DNA of 64,000 bases, taken from assembly GCF_019061145.1 (NCBI RefSeq), contig NZ_JAHQZS010000003.1, positions 419,966 through 483,965 on the forward strand. The letters run 5' to 3'. The position numbers and the translations under genes are program-made. This DNA is from Anianabacter salinae. Its GTDB lineage: Bacteria; Pseudomonadota; Alphaproteobacteria; Rhodobacterales; Rhodobacteraceae. The notes below the pieces were generated by a model. The model searched no databases. It worked only from the letters and a program-made list of their open reading frames with translations, and was not told the origin of the DNA. Shown here one piece after another: positions 46,099-56,972 of this stretch (the stretch's first letter is position 1; each line of letters starts with the position of its first letter).

Positions 46099-46787
46099 GT
46101 CAGGCGCTCCGCTAGGTCGTTGAAATCGTCGGCGATGACGTCCCAGTCGCCGTCCGGCCCAAGGTCGGTGGTCTGGCCGGGGCCGTATTCGGTGGGGCGC
46201 GGCACAAAGGCGGTGCGCAGGCCAAGTGCGCGGGCGGCGTGCAGATCGTCATTGTGCGCCGCGACCATCATCACCTGTGGCGGGTCCAGCCGCAGCGCGG
46301 CGCAAGAGGCCAGGTAGACCGAAGGGCTGGGCTTGTAGCCCTGCGCAAGGTCCGCGCCGAGGATGCAATCCCACGGCAGGCGGGCGTGGCGCGCCAGCCG
46401 CGTCATCAGCGCGATGGACCCGTTCGAGCAGGGCGCGACGATGGCCGCACCGCGCATCCGCATCAGGCCGCCGACGACATCCGGCCAGGGATCGAGCTGT
46501 TCCCAGGCGCGGTTCAACGTGCCGGGGTCGGCGGGCATGGCGCCAAAGCGGCTGGCGACCCGTTCGAGGTTCTCAAGGTGCAGATCGTCCAGCGGGACAT
46601 AGCCGCGCGCGCCGTCCCGGATGCGGGCCATCGCGGGCTGATACTCGCCGCGCCAGGCCTCTGCGAAGGCGACGGCATCAACGCCCGGCAGATGCTGCGC
46701 CACGACGCGGGCCACCGACCCGCGCCAATCCACACAGGTGCCGAAAACGTCGAAGATCAGGGCCTTGGGCGATACCGCGCGCGTCAT
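46095..46787 (-). CDS. Haloacid dehalogenase type II-like hydrolase
   Basis: 230 residues of the HAD superfamily. Motif I DVFGTCVDW (nucleophile Asp), motif II APCSNGS, the Lys motif GADLAQGYKPSPSVYL and motif IV VAAHNDDLHAARALGLRTAFVPRP, as in L-2-haloacid dehalogenases. Whether it acts on haloacids or phosphates cannot be told. The ATG at 46787 opens MTRAVSPKALIFDV. First gene of a two-gene unit with the cupin; divergent from the PRC-barrel gene. Confidence 0.88.
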   Translation of the reverse strand: MTRAVSPKALIFDVFGTCVDWRGSVARVVAQHLPGVDAVAFAEAWRGEYQPAMARIRDGARGYVPLDDLHLENLERVASRFGAMPADPGTLNRAWEQLDPWPDVVGGLMRMRGAAIVAPCSNGSIALMTRLARHARLPWDCILGADLAQGYKPSPSVYLASCAALRLDPPQVMMVAAHNDDLHAARALGLRTAFVPRPTEYGPGQTTDLGPDGDWDVIADDFNDLAERLT

Positions 46788-46896
46788 GGCGCCACAGTGG
46801 GCGGTCCGGGGCAGGACGGCAAGGCGGATCGTCCGGAACCTGCGATGCCTGCGGGTCGTTGGCGACGCATACAATCGCAACAAAGGATTTCCTGAA

Positions 46897-47391
46897 ATGC
46901 GTGGAACGAGTTTCCTCTCCATCCTGCTGCTGACCGCAGCGCCCGCCATCGCCCAGACCGAAGCGACCGGCGACAGCTCGGCGTCGGGCGACGCCGCCGA
47001 GATGTCCGAGGCGGCCCCGTCCGGCACTGGCTCTGCTGCCATGTCGATGATCGCCGCCGAGTCGATCGAGGACGCCCGCGTCTATTCGCTTGGCGACGCC
47101 TACAACGCCGACCTGTGGGAATCGAACGAGCCGTTCGGCCCGATCACCGCCGACTGGGCCGACATCGGAGAGGTCGAGGACCTGATTATCAGCCAGTCGG
47201 GGCAGGTGCAGGGCGTGACCGTCGATGTGGGCGGTTTCCTCGGCATCGGAGACAACGAGGTGCTGGTGCCGCTGGACGATCTGCGGCTGGTGCAGAACCC
47301 GGACGACGACGAATTCTACGTCGTCACCCGGATGTCACGCACCGCCATCGAGGACGCCGAGGAAGTGCAGGGCGTCATCGGCGCGGACTGA
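46897..47391 (+). CDS. Exported PRC-barrel domain protein
   Basis: 164 residues. Signal peptide MRGTSFLSILLLTAAPAIAQ, an acidic Ser/Ala-rich linker, then a PRC-barrel (DIGEVEDLIISQSGQVQGVTVDVGGFLGIGDNEVLVPLDDLRLVQ). PRC-barrel proteins of this type occur in the periplasm of Rhodobacterales; the ligand is unknown. AAAGGA lies upstream of ATG 46897. Ends before a large hairpin and eno. Confidence 0.88.
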   Translation: MRGTSFLSILLLTAAPAIAQTEATGDSSASGDAAEMSEAAPSGTGSAAMSMIAAESIEDARVYSLGDAYNADLWESNEPFGPITADWADIGEVEDLIISQSGQVQGVTVDVGGFLGIGDNEVLVPLDDLRLVQNPDDDEFYVVTRMSRTAIEDAEEVQGVIGAD

Positions 47392-47417
47392 CGCGCCTTG
47401 GCGCGCCGTGGCGGCAA

Positions 47418-47442
47418 GGCCGCACCCGCCCGGGGTGCGGCC
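47418..47442. terminator. Hairpin between the PRC-barrel gene and eno
   Basis: GGCCGCACCC (47418-47427), loop GCCCG, GGGTGCGGCC (47433-47442); a perfect 10-base stem between convergent genes but without a T tract. Confidence 0.45.
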
Positions 47443-47477
47443 CGTTCAGGCCCCGGCAGGCCCGCGCAGGCCCACGA

Positions 47478-49707
<2,230 letters not shown>

Positions 49708-49711
<4 letters not shown>

Positions 49712-49890
49712 GCCGACCGCACCGCGACATAGGCCAGCACCGCGACCAGCTTGACCGACATTCCCGCCGACAGGGCCACCAGCAGCCATAACGGAACCAC
49801 GACAGACCGTCCGTCCGATGTGTGCCGGACCTGACTGCCATCGGGCGGCGCGGCATAGGACCGCCCCTCCTGTTCGGGGTGTTTCATCAT
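49708..49890 (-). CDS. Small single-pass membrane protein (hypothetical)
   Basis: 60 residues: a polar N-terminus (MMKHPEQEGRSYAAPPDGSQVRHTSDGRS) and one hydrophobic helix (VVVPLWLLVALSAGMSVKLVAVLAYVAV). Unrecognised. Its GTGA overlap with the EamA transporter suggests a partner or a translation-coupling leader. ATG at 49890 or 49887. Confidence 0.6.
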
Positions 49891-49983
49891 CGCGGGGGCC
49901 TTCGCCTTGGGGGCTTACCCAAGACTATGGCCGAGGCCCGTCAGGCTGGCAATGCCCGGCACTTCCCTCTGGGCGGCGTCCTG

Positions 49984-50184
49984 TTAGCCAAGGATGACGT
50001 AGCAGACGATCCCGATCATCGACGCGATGGCCGAGGTGAACAGAACGACGCGCGCGACTTCCAGCGTGCGCACCTCATCCTCTTCGGTATGCGGCAATGG
50101 CCCGGTGCCGGACTGCGGCAGCTTGCGGAATCCGGTCCCCTCGACCGGATTCGCGTGGACGGAAAGACTGTCCGGGTGCGGCAT
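49984..50184 (-). CDS. Small single-pass membrane protein (hypothetical)
   Basis: 66 residues, MPHPDSLSVH opening, a Pro/Thr/Glu-rich cytoplasmic part and one C-terminal transmembrane helix (VARVVLFTSAIASMIGIVCYVIL). The ATG at 50184 has AGGAG 8 bases upstream, which sets the start inside a longer frame. It is divergent from the second EamA transporter. No recognised family. No gene seen between 49891 and 49983. Confidence 0.6.
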   Translation of the reverse strand: MPHPDSLSVHANPVEGTGFRKLPQSGTGPLPHTEEDEVRTLEVARVVLFTSAIASMIGIVCYVILG

Positions 50185-50328
50185 CTGTGGCTCCTGCAAT
50201 TGCTTGGTCCGGGGATTGGGCATAACACCCATCCCGAGGCGTCCGTTAACCTTGGCCAAACAAGTTGGGCGGTTTAAGGGCGCCGCAGGACCGAATTCAA
50301 GACACCGCAACCAAAGGGAGAGTCCCGG

Positions 50329-51246
50329 ATGGACCGCAAGGACAGGATCGACGCCTTCGGAGCACTCTCTCTGGTGTCGTTCGCGATGCTTCTGGCGTTC
50401 AACCAGGTGGTCATCAAGGTCGTGAACGACGGGCTTCAACCGGCGTTCTTCGCGGGGCTGCGGTCGGCGCTGGGCGCGATCTGCCTCTATGGCTGGATGC
50501 GGCTGCGGGGCATCCCCCTGTCCGCGCCGAAGGGCACCGTCGTGCCCGGCATCCTGGCCGCCCTGTTCTTCAGCGGCGAGTTCCTGCTGTTGTTCCTCGC
50601 GCTTGACCTCACGACCGTGTCGCGCAGCGCGATCCTGTTCTATTCCATGCCCGTCTGGCTGACCATCGGCGCGCATTTCCTGCTGCCGGGCGACGCCCTG
50701 ACCATGCGCAAGATGCTGGGACTGGCCGCCGCGATGGCCGGGGTCGTCGTGGCGATCGGCATCCGTCCCGACAGCGGCGAGGCAAGCCTTGCGGGCGACA
50801 TCATGGCGCTGGGTGCGGCGGTTCTCTGGGCGGGCACGGCCCTGTTGGTGCGCGGCACACGGCTGTCGTCGGTGCGTCCCGAAATGCAGCTCTTGTGGCA
50901 ACTGGTCCTGTCGGCGCCGGTGCTTCTAGTCGCGGCGCTGTTCTTTGGCCCGCTGATCCGCGATCTTGCGCCGATCCACCTGTGGGGGCTGGCGTTCCAG
51001 TCGGCGGTGATCGTGTCCGCGGGGTTCCTGTTCTGGTTCTGGCTTCTGACGATCTATCCGGCATCGGGTGTCGCTTCGTTCAGCTTCCTGTCGCCTGTTC
51101 TCGCCGTGCTGCTGGGCTGGCTGTTGCTGAACGAGACGATCACGCCCGCGATCCTCGTCGCCCTTGCTCTGGTCGCGGTGGGGATCGTGCTGATCAACCG
51201 GCCAGCGCGGCGTCCTCGACAGGACGCAGCACCGGCACAAAGCTGA
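50329..51246 (+). CDS. EamA/DMT-family transporter
   Basis: 305 residues with about ten helices in two repeats: LVSFAMLLAFNQVVIKVVNDGLQPAFFAGLRSALGAICLYGWMRL opening and VASFSFLSPVLAVLLGWLLLNETITPAILVALALVAVGIVLIN near the end. Not closely related in sequence to the transporter at 48791. AAAGGGAGAG precedes the ATG. Its last 53 bases overlap the opposing histidine kinase gene. Confidence 0.9.
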   Translation: MDRKDRIDAFGALSLVSFAMLLAFNQVVIKVVNDGLQPAFFAGLRSALGAICLYGWMRLRGIPLSAPKGTVVPGILAALFFSGEFLLLFLALDLTTVSRSAILFYSMPVWLTIGAHFLLPGDALTMRKMLGLAAAMAGVVVAIGIRPDSGEASLAGDIMALGAAVLWAGTALLVRGTRLSSVRPEMQLLWQLVLSAPVLLVAALFFGPLIRDLAPIHLWGLAFQSAVIVSAGFLFWFWLLTIYPASGVASFSFLSPVLAVLLGWLLLNETITPAILVALALVAVGIVLINRPARRPRQDAAPAQS

Positions 51247-52324
51247 TGTGAAGGCAGGACCCGCAGCCGCCGTCCGGCGGCGCGCCATAGTGAAACTCGC
51301 CGCCCAGCTGATCGACGGACGCTGCGATGATCCGCTGGCCAAGCCCCGTGCTTGCCGCAGGATCAGAGGTCATCCCACGTCCGTTGTCATGCATCAAGAG
51401 GTCATAGCCGTTGTCCGTTGCCCGGCCTTCGACGGTAATCACCCCGGTCGCCCCCTCGTCGAAAGCATGCTTTGACGAATTGGCGATGAATTCGCCGATT
51501 ATCATGGCGATCGCCTTGGCCTTGCCCGAGGGCACATCCACCGGGTCGATCGCAGAGTTGAGCGTGATGCCGTCGGGTAGCGTCGCCCGCAGCAGCCCGC
51601 ACAGCCGCCCGATGAAGCCGCGCAGTTCCAGCGCCTGGTAGCTTTCCGTCGAATACAGTTCGTTGTGCATCAGCGAGATCGTCTTGATCCGCCGCTCTGC
51701 CGCCGAAATCGCCTCGCGCGCTTCCTCGCTGTGAACGGTCGCGCGCTGCACCCGCAGGATCGAGGCGACGGTCTGGAGCGAGTTCTTCACCCGGTGGTCG
51801 ATCTCGCCGCGCAGCGCGGTCTCCTGTTCCAGCGCCTTGCGCAACCCGATCTGCGCCATCACCTGCTTGGCCAGAAAAAGCAGCGTCTCGCGTTGGAACG
51901 TGTCCAGTTCCCGCGGCCGGGTGTCGAGCACGCAGACCGAACCGACCGGCATGCCCTCGGATGTCCGCAGCACTGCGCCCGCGTAGAACCGCACGCCGTC
52001 CACGGGCGTGACCAGCGAATTGTCCGCCGTGCGCGGGTCTTTCGTGGTGTCCGGGATTTCAAGATAGTCGCCCTGCGCCATGGCGTGATCGCAGATCGCA
52101 TCCTCTCGCGGGGTTTCCGGGTCGCGGTCGCCAATCCCGCAGGCCGACTTGAACCACTGCCGGTCGCTGTCGACGAAGGTTATCAGGGAAATCGGCGTGC
52201 CGCAGACCCGTGACGCGAAATCGGTGATGTCGTCGAACGACTGCTCGGGCGGCGTGTCGAGGATCGACAGGCTGCGCAAGGCGGCAATTCGTTCTGCTTC
52301 GCGGGGATGCGGGGGTGCGAGCAT
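51194..52324 (-). CDS. GAF-domain sensor histidine kinase, HisKA_2 type
   Basis: 376 residues, cytoplasmic. An N-terminal GAF domain (about 20-165; SFDDITDFASRVCGTPISLITFVDSDRQWFKSACGI, AICDHAMAQ) with the Cys pattern seen in light or redox GAF sensors, then HisKA_2 (EIDHRVKNSLQTVASILRVQ, phospho-His in DHRVKN), N-box IIGEFIANSSKHAF, DNGRGM and TGLGQRII. HisKA_2/HWE kinases often feed the general stress response in alphaproteobacteria. No response regulator is adjacent. AAAGGAGG precedes the ATG at 52324. No match to an EcfG promoter was found upstream. Confidence 0.92.
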   Translation of the reverse strand: MLAPPHPREAERIAALRSLSILDTPPEQSFDDITDFASRVCGTPISLITFVDSDRQWFKSACGIGDRDPETPREDAICDHAMAQGDYLEIPDTTKDPRTADNSLVTPVDGVRFYAGAVLRTSEGMPVGSVCVLDTRPRELDTFQRETLLFLAKQVMAQIGLRKALEQETALRGEIDHRVKNSLQTVASILRVQRATVHSEEAREAISAAERRIKTISLMHNELYSTESYQALELRGFIGRLCGLLRATLPDGITLNSAIDPVDVPSGKAKAIAMIIGEFIANSSKHAFDEGATGVITVEGRATDNGYDLLMHDNGRGMTSDPAASTGLGQRIIAASVDQLGGEFHYGAPPDGGCGSCLHISFVPVLRPVEDAALAG

Positions 52325-52457
52325 CCTGCCCTCCTTTGCGAACGCTCTGTCAGGCTGGCCGGACAGCGCGCCGAGATGCGACCGAGACACGACATTTCAG
52401 GAATTTCAAAGCGCAGCGCAAGCCCCCGTGACGTGTGGTCGCCCGGATTGACATGCG

Positions 52458-53903
52458 TCACGTTCCGCAAAATGTCGCGGTGACACGTTCCCCCGGATCG
52501 GGCGGCCGCGCAAGATCGCGCGCCTCCGGTTCTGGATCGAAGGGACGCGCCAGCGCGGCGGTCAGGCGGTGGAACGGGGCCAGATCACCGCCGACGGCGG
52601 CTGTGATGACCTCTTCCACACGGTGATTGCGGGGGATCAGGGCGGGGTTCGCGGCGCGCATCGTCGCGGCCTGTGCCTCTGCGCCGCGCCCGTCGCGGGC
52701 CAGCCTGTCCGTCCAGTCCTTTTCCCAGTCGTCGAACCCGGCGGGATTTATGAATTCTTTGCGCGTCACGCCCTCACCAAGCGCGCGGAACGTGTTGGTG
52801 AAATCGGCCTCGGCCTCGGCCATCAGCGTCAGGAGCCGCTGGATCAGGTCTGCGTCGCCGTCTTCAGTGGCGGTGAGCCCGATCTTGGCGCGGAACACGT
52901 TCAGCCACGCGGCAGCATACAGGTCGCCGAAGCCGTCGATTGCCTTCTGCGCGGCGGCGACGGCGCGGTCTGCATCCTCGTCGATCAGCGGCACCAGGCA
53001 GCTTGCGAACTGTGCCAGGTTCCACGCCGCGATCTCGGGCTGGCGCGCATAGGCATAGCGCCCAAAGCGGTCGATGGACGAGAACACGGTCTCCGGGTGG
53101 TAGGCGTCCATGAACGCGCAGGGGCCATAGTCGATCGTCTCGCCGCCGACATGGCAGTTGTCGGTATTCATCACCCCGTGAATAAAGCCGACGCCCATCC
53201 ACTGCGCCACCAGCCGCGCCTGCCGGTCGATGACGGCGTGCAGCAGGTCGAGCGGCGTCTCGGCATCGGGGTAATGCCGGGCGATGACGTGGTCCGCCAG
53301 CATGCGCAGCGCCTCGATGTCCTGCCGCGCGGCAAAGAACTGGAACGTCCCGACGCGGATATGGCTGGACGCGACCCGCGTCAGAACCGCACCGGGCAGG
53401 ACGGTTTCGCGCAGCACCGGCTCTCCGGTGGCAACGGCGGCCAGCGCGCGGGTCGTCGGGATGCCAAGCGCATGCATCGCCTCTGACACGATGTATTCGC
53501 GCAGCACCGGACCAAGCCACGCGCGCCCGTCACCCATGCGGCTGAACGGGGTGGGGCCGGAGCCTTTAAGCTGGACGTCGCGGCGCTGGCCGTGGGTGTC
53601 GATCACCTCGCCCAGAAGGATCGCGCGCCCGTCGCCAAGCTGCGGCACCCAGCCGCCGAACTGGTGCCCGGCATAAGCCTGCGCCAGCGGATCGGCGCCG
53701 TCCGGCAAGGTGTTGCCTGCCAGCACGGCGATGCCTTCGGGGCTGCGCAGTTGCGCAGGATCAAGCCCCAGCTCGCGCGCCAGATCGTCGTTCAGCGCGA
53801 TCAGGTCCGGCGCCCTTACGGGCGTCGGGCTCAGCCGGGCATGGAACCGGTCCGGCAGCGCGGCATAGCTGTTGTCGAAGCCAAAGAGGGGTCGCGTATC
53901 CAT
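52458..53903 (-). CDS. selO: SelO/YdiU-family protein AMPylase (pseudokinase)
   Basis: 481 residues. Transfers AMP to proteins and guards redox homeostasis in characterised homologues. Landmarks: [126 protein letters not shown]. It ends TFCGT, with Cys where eukaryotic SelO has selenocysteine. The ATG at 53903 fits; ATG 53933 is an alternative. Confidence 0.94.
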   Translation of the reverse strand: MDTRPLFGFDNSYAALPDRFHARLSPTPVRAPDLIALNDDLARELGLDPAQLRSPEGIAVLAGNTLPDGADPLAQAYAGHQFGGWVPQLGDGRAILLGEVIDTHGQRRDVQLKGSGPTPFSRMGDGRAWLGPVLREYIVSEAMHALGIPTTRALAAVATGEPVLRETVLPGAVLTRVASSHIRVGTFQFFAARQDIEALRMLADHVIARHYPDAETPLDLLHAVIDRQARLVAQWMGVGFIHGVMNTDNCHVGGETIDYGPCAFMDAYHPETVFSSIDRFGRYAYARQPEIAAWNLAQFASCLVPLIDEDADRAVAAAQKAIDGFGDLYAAAWLNVFRAKIGLTATEDGDADLIQRLLTLMAEAEADFTNTFRALGEGVTRKEFINPAGFDDWEKDWTDRLARDGRGAEAQAATMRAANPALIPRNHRVEEVITAAVGGDLAPFHRLTAALARPFDPEPEARDLARPPDPGERVTATFCGT

Positions 53904-53950
53904 GCCACCCAACGTGGGGGCAACCACTGGCATTTTCGAGGGGGTGCTGG

Positions 53951-54883
53951 TCACAGACGTGCAATCCGGTCCGCCAGAAGGCCGAAAAAACCGTCCGCAT
54001 CCAGATCGCCTATGAACATCGCGTTGGGCGCACGGCCCGTGACGCGCCACCAGTCAGCGACGGTCATTCCGCGGGTAAGGGGCGACTGCGTTTCGATCTC
54101 GACGTTGATGTGCCGACCGCTGAACAGTTCGGGTTTCAGCAGGTAGGCGATCACCGTGGGGTCATGCAGCGGCGCGCCTTCGCTGCCGTACTTCTCCTTG
54201 TCGAAGCGTTCGAAGAACTCGGTCCAGCTTGCCACCGCTTCGCCGACACGGTTGATCTTTCGGAACCTTTCGACCCTTTCCCGAGTGGTCAGCGCCTTGT
54301 GCGTCACGTCAAGCGGCATCACGACCAGTGGAACGCCTGACTTAAAAACGATATCAGCGGCTTCCGGATCGACATATATGTTGAACTCCGCCGCAGGAGT
54401 GATGTTTCCAACCTCGAAATAAGCGCCACCCATCAAGACAATACCTTGCACTTTTCCAACAATGTCCGGTGCGCGCTGAAATGCTGTGCCGATGTTGGTC
54501 AGCGGCCCGAGCGGGCACAAGGTGACTGATCCGGCGGGCTGTGCGCGCAGCGTGTCGATGATGAAATCGACGCCGTGCCCGTCTGCCATCTGCATCACCG
54601 GATCGGGCAGTTCGATGCCGTCGAGGCCGGTCTTGCCGTGCACATGTTCGGCCGTCACCAGATCGCGCCCCATCGGCCTGTCGCATCCCGCGAAGACCTT
54701 CACATCGCTGCGCCCAGCCAATTCGCAGACGATCCGCGCGTTCTTGGAGGTCAGGTCAAGCGGGACGTTCCCGGCGACCGCCGTGATGCCCAGAATCTCC
54801 AGCTCGTCCGATGCGAGCGCCAGCAGGATCGCCACAGCGTCATCCTGTCCGGGGTCGGTGTCGATGATGATCTTGCGCGCCAT
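53951..54883 (-). CDS. Inosine-uridine preferring nucleoside hydrolase family protein
   Basis: 310 residues. [35 protein letters not shown] with the calcium-binding DTDPGxDDA motif (residues 8-16), [42 protein letters not shown] and [11 protein letters not shown] are all kept. Purine/pyrimidine salvage. The stretch 54300-54480 is clearly less GC-rich in codon use than the rest of the gene and window. Preceded by the fbpA terminator. Confidence 0.94.
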   Translation of the reverse strand: MARKIIIDTDPGQDDAVAILLALASDELEILGITAVAGNVPLDLTSKNARIVCELAGRSDVKVFAGCDRPMGRDLVTAEHVHGKTGLDGIELPDPVMQMADGHGVDFIIDTLRAQPAGSVTLCPLGPLTNIGTAFQRAPDIVGKVQGIVLMGGAYFEVGNITPAAEFNIYVDPEAADIVFKSGVPLVVMPLDVTHKALTTRERVERFRKINRVGEAVASWTEFFERFDKEKYGSEGAPLHDPTVIAYLLKPELFSGRHINVEIETQSPLTRGMTVADWWRVTGRAPNAMFIGDLDADGFFGLLADRIARL

Positions 54884-54899
54884 GAGGGGCCCCTTTCGA

Positions 54900-54928
54900 C
54901 GAAAAACGCGGCGGGGGAACCCGCCGCG
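54900..54928 (-). terminator. Rho-independent terminator of fbpA
   Basis: Reading leftwards CGCGGCGGG (54928-54920), loop TTCC, CCCGCCGCG, then TTTTTCG. It separates fbpA from the nucleoside hydrolase gene, which therefore needs its own promoter or read-through. Confidence 0.88.
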
Positions 54929-54975
54929 CTCAGAGGTTTCAGAAGCCGCCCGTCAAGGCAAGCGGCGGCTGGCGA

Positions 54976-55977
54976 TCAGCCGTCGTAGTTGACTTCTTCC
55001 ATGATCCGCAAGGCGGCGGCGCGGTGGCTGGCCAACTCGCTCAGATCGACGTCATCGGGGGTGAACTCGCCCCAGCTTGCCACCAAATCGCTCGCGTTCG
55101 CGCTGGGCAGGACGGGGTATTCGTTGTTCTCCTCGGCATAGATTTCCTGTGCCGTCGGCGACGCCAGGAATTCCATGAACTGCAGCGCCTCTTCGCGGTT
55201 CGGCGCGGCCTTGGTCATGGCGACGCCAGAGACGTTGACGTGGGTGCCGCCGTCTTCGAATTCGGGGAACACGATGCGGACCGAATTCGCCCATTCCGTC
55301 TGCTCGGGGTCCTGCAGCATCAGGCCCATGTAATACGTATTGCCGAGCGAGATGTCGCATTCGCCCGCCCAGATCGCCCGGACCTGCGCGCGATCATTGC
55401 CCTGCGGCGTGCGCGCGAGGTTGTCCTTGAGACCGGCGGCCCATTCGCGCGCGGCCTCTTCGCCGTGGTGCGCGATGACGGCGGACAGCAGCGCGAGGTT
55501 GTAGTTGTGCGTGCCGGGGCGGGTGCAGATGCGGCCCTGCCACTTGTCGGTCGCGAGGTCTTCGTAGGTGGTCACTTCACCGTCCGCCACGCGCTCTTTC
55601 GAGGCATAGACGATGCGGGCGCGGGTGGTCAGGCCGAACCAAAGTCCATCGGGATCGCGCAGGTTTTCGGGAATCGCCTGGGTCAGCGCGTCGCTGTCCA
55701 CGGGCTGCACCACATCGGCGTCCACGATCTGCTTGAGGTTCGCGATGTCGACGGTCATCACCAGATCGGCGGGCGAGCGGTCGCCCTCGGCGCGCAGGCG
55801 CTCGACGATGCCGTCCTCGATGAAGGCGAGGTTCACCGCGATGCCGGTCTCATCGGTGAAGGCATCGACGACGGGCTGGATCAGTTCCGGCTGGCGCGTG
55901 GTGTAGACGTTGACGTCGGCCAGCGCGGGGGCGGCGATCATGGCGGCAGATGCAAGAAGCGTTGCACGCAGAAACAT
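54976..55977 (-). CDS. fbpA: Periplasmic Fe(3+)-binding protein of ABC transporter type
   Basis: 333 residues: signal peptide MFLRATLLASAAMIAAPALA; mature part VNVYTTRQPELIQPVVDAFTDETGIAVNL typical of the FbpA/FutA/IdiA ferric-binding family, with GTHNYNLALLSAVIAHHGEEAAREWAAGL and the metal-binding Tyr pair in GNTYYMGLM. No permease or ATPase gene is nearby, so it must work with components encoded elsewhere. Its promoter region has an inverted repeat suiting iron-dependent repression. Confidence 0.93.
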   Translation of the reverse strand: MFLRATLLASAAMIAAPALADVNVYTTRQPELIQPVVDAFTDETGIAVNLAFIEDGIVERLRAEGDRSPADLVMTVDIANLKQIVDADVVQPVDSDALTQAIPENLRDPDGLWFGLTTRARIVYASKERVADGEVTTYEDLATDKWQGRICTRPGTHNYNLALLSAVIAHHGEEAAREWAAGLKDNLARTPQGNDRAQVRAIWAGECDISLGNTYYMGLMLQDPEQTEWANSVRIVFPEFEDGGTHVNVSGVAMTKAAPNREEALQFMEFLASPTAQEIYAEENNEYPVLPSANASDLVASWGEFTPDDVDLSELASHRAAALRIMEEVNYDG

Positions 55978-56015
55978 GGTGACTCTCCTGTTGGATGTCA
56001 GTTGCAGATGCCGCC

Positions 56016-56064
56016 GTTAAACCCGAGTGTTTTTGTCGGGTCAATATCTGATTGGAACACTCGG
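56016..56064 (-). promoter_or_regulatory. fbpA promoter with flanking inverted repeat
   Basis: Leftwards: TTGACC (56044-56039), 17 bases, TTTAAC (56021-56016), 38 bases before the ATG. A perfect 9-base inverted repeat CCGAGTGTT (56023-56031) / AACACTCGG (56056-56064) brackets the -35, and an inner ACCCGA/TCGGGT pair overlaps the spacer. It suggests a looping or dimer-pair repressor; the regulator (iron-responsive family) is inferred only. Confidence 0.6.
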
Positions 56065-56065
56065 A

Positions 56066-56905
56066 TTAATCCGTGCCGGCCTTGCGCGCCTTTTCCGCAG
56101 CCTTGGCCTTGTCCCAAAGCTTGTCCATTTCGCGTAAGCCAGACTCTTCAGGCCGTTTTCCGATCGCTGCAAGATCGGCTTCTATACTTCGGAAACGGCG
56201 GGTAAATTTGGCATTCGCTCCTCGCAATGCCGCTTCGGGATCGACACCGAGGTGCCGCGAAAGATTAGCCATAACGAACAAAAGGTCGCCCATCTCCTCC
56301 TCGATCTCGGCAGCGCCCAGGCGTTCTTTCGCTTCGACCAACTCGCGTGATTCCTCGACGATCTTGTCCAGAACCTGCGTCGTCTCGGGCCAGTCGAATC
56401 CCACGCGCGCCGCGCGCTTCTGCAGCTTCATCGCGCGCAGCAAAGCCGGAAGCCCGACCGCCACGTCGTCCAGAACGCCGCCCCTGTCGCGCCCCGCGCG
56501 CTCTGCCGCCTTGATCGTCTCCCAGTCGGCGGTCTGCTGCTCAGGCGTCTTGTCGCGGCTCTCGTCGCCGAAGACATGCGGGTGCCGCGCCACCATCTTG
56601 TCGGCGATCGCCTTCGTCACGGACTGAAAGCTGAACAGCCCGCGCTCCTCTCCGATGGCGGTGTGATAGACCGTCTGCAACAGCAGATCACCAAGCTCGC
56701 CCTCCAACTCGTCCCACGCCTGCCGCTCGATGGCGTCCGCGACCTCGTAGGCCTCCTCGATGGTGTAGGGCGCGATGCTGGCGAAATCCTGCTCGATGTC
56801 CCAGGGGCACCCCGTTTCAGGGTCGCGCAGGCGGCGCATGATCTCCAGAAGGCGCGGCAAGCCGCCATCGGGATCGTGCACAAGGTCGTCCGAGGAATTG
56901 GTCAT
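56066..56905 (-). CDS. mazG: Nucleoside triphosphate pyrophosphohydrolase MazG
   Basis: 279 residues with two MazG domains. First: LLEIMRRLRDPETGCPWDIEQDFASIAPYTIEEAYEVADAIE and GELGDLLLQTVYH (EExxE and later metal-binding Glu/Asp). Second: RVGFDWPETTQVLDKIVEESRELVEA and IEEEMGDLLFVMANLSRHLGVDPEAALRGANAKFTRRF. House-cleaning of aberrant NTPs. Start ATG 56905 (AAAGG 10 bases upstream); ATG 56923 possible. The 3' third is lower in GC than the 5' part. Confidence 0.94.
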   Translation of the reverse strand: MTNSSDDLVHDPDGGLPRLLEIMRRLRDPETGCPWDIEQDFASIAPYTIEEAYEVADAIERQAWDELEGELGDLLLQTVYHTAIGEERGLFSFQSVTKAIADKMVARHPHVFGDESRDKTPEQQTADWETIKAAERAGRDRGGVLDDVAVGLPALLRAMKLQKRAARVGFDWPETTQVLDKIVEESRELVEAKERLGAAEIEEEMGDLLFVMANLSRHLGVDPEAALRGANAKFTRRFRSIEADLAAIGKRPEESGLREMDKLWDKAKAAEKARKAGTD

Positions 56906-56972
56906 TGCGAGAGCCTTTGCCATCACGGAAGGTGGCCCCGTTATTCCATCGCCCTCGACCAAGGCCAACCCC

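Noticed and set aside
52325..52470. EcfG promoter for the histidine kinase
   Set aside because: GGAAC is present on the minus strand at 52466-52462 but no CGTT lies 16-17 bases downstream.
52458..52475. Selenocysteine-type C-terminus of SelO
   Set aside because: The codon is an ordinary Cys followed by GT and a normal stop; no in-frame TGA is read through.
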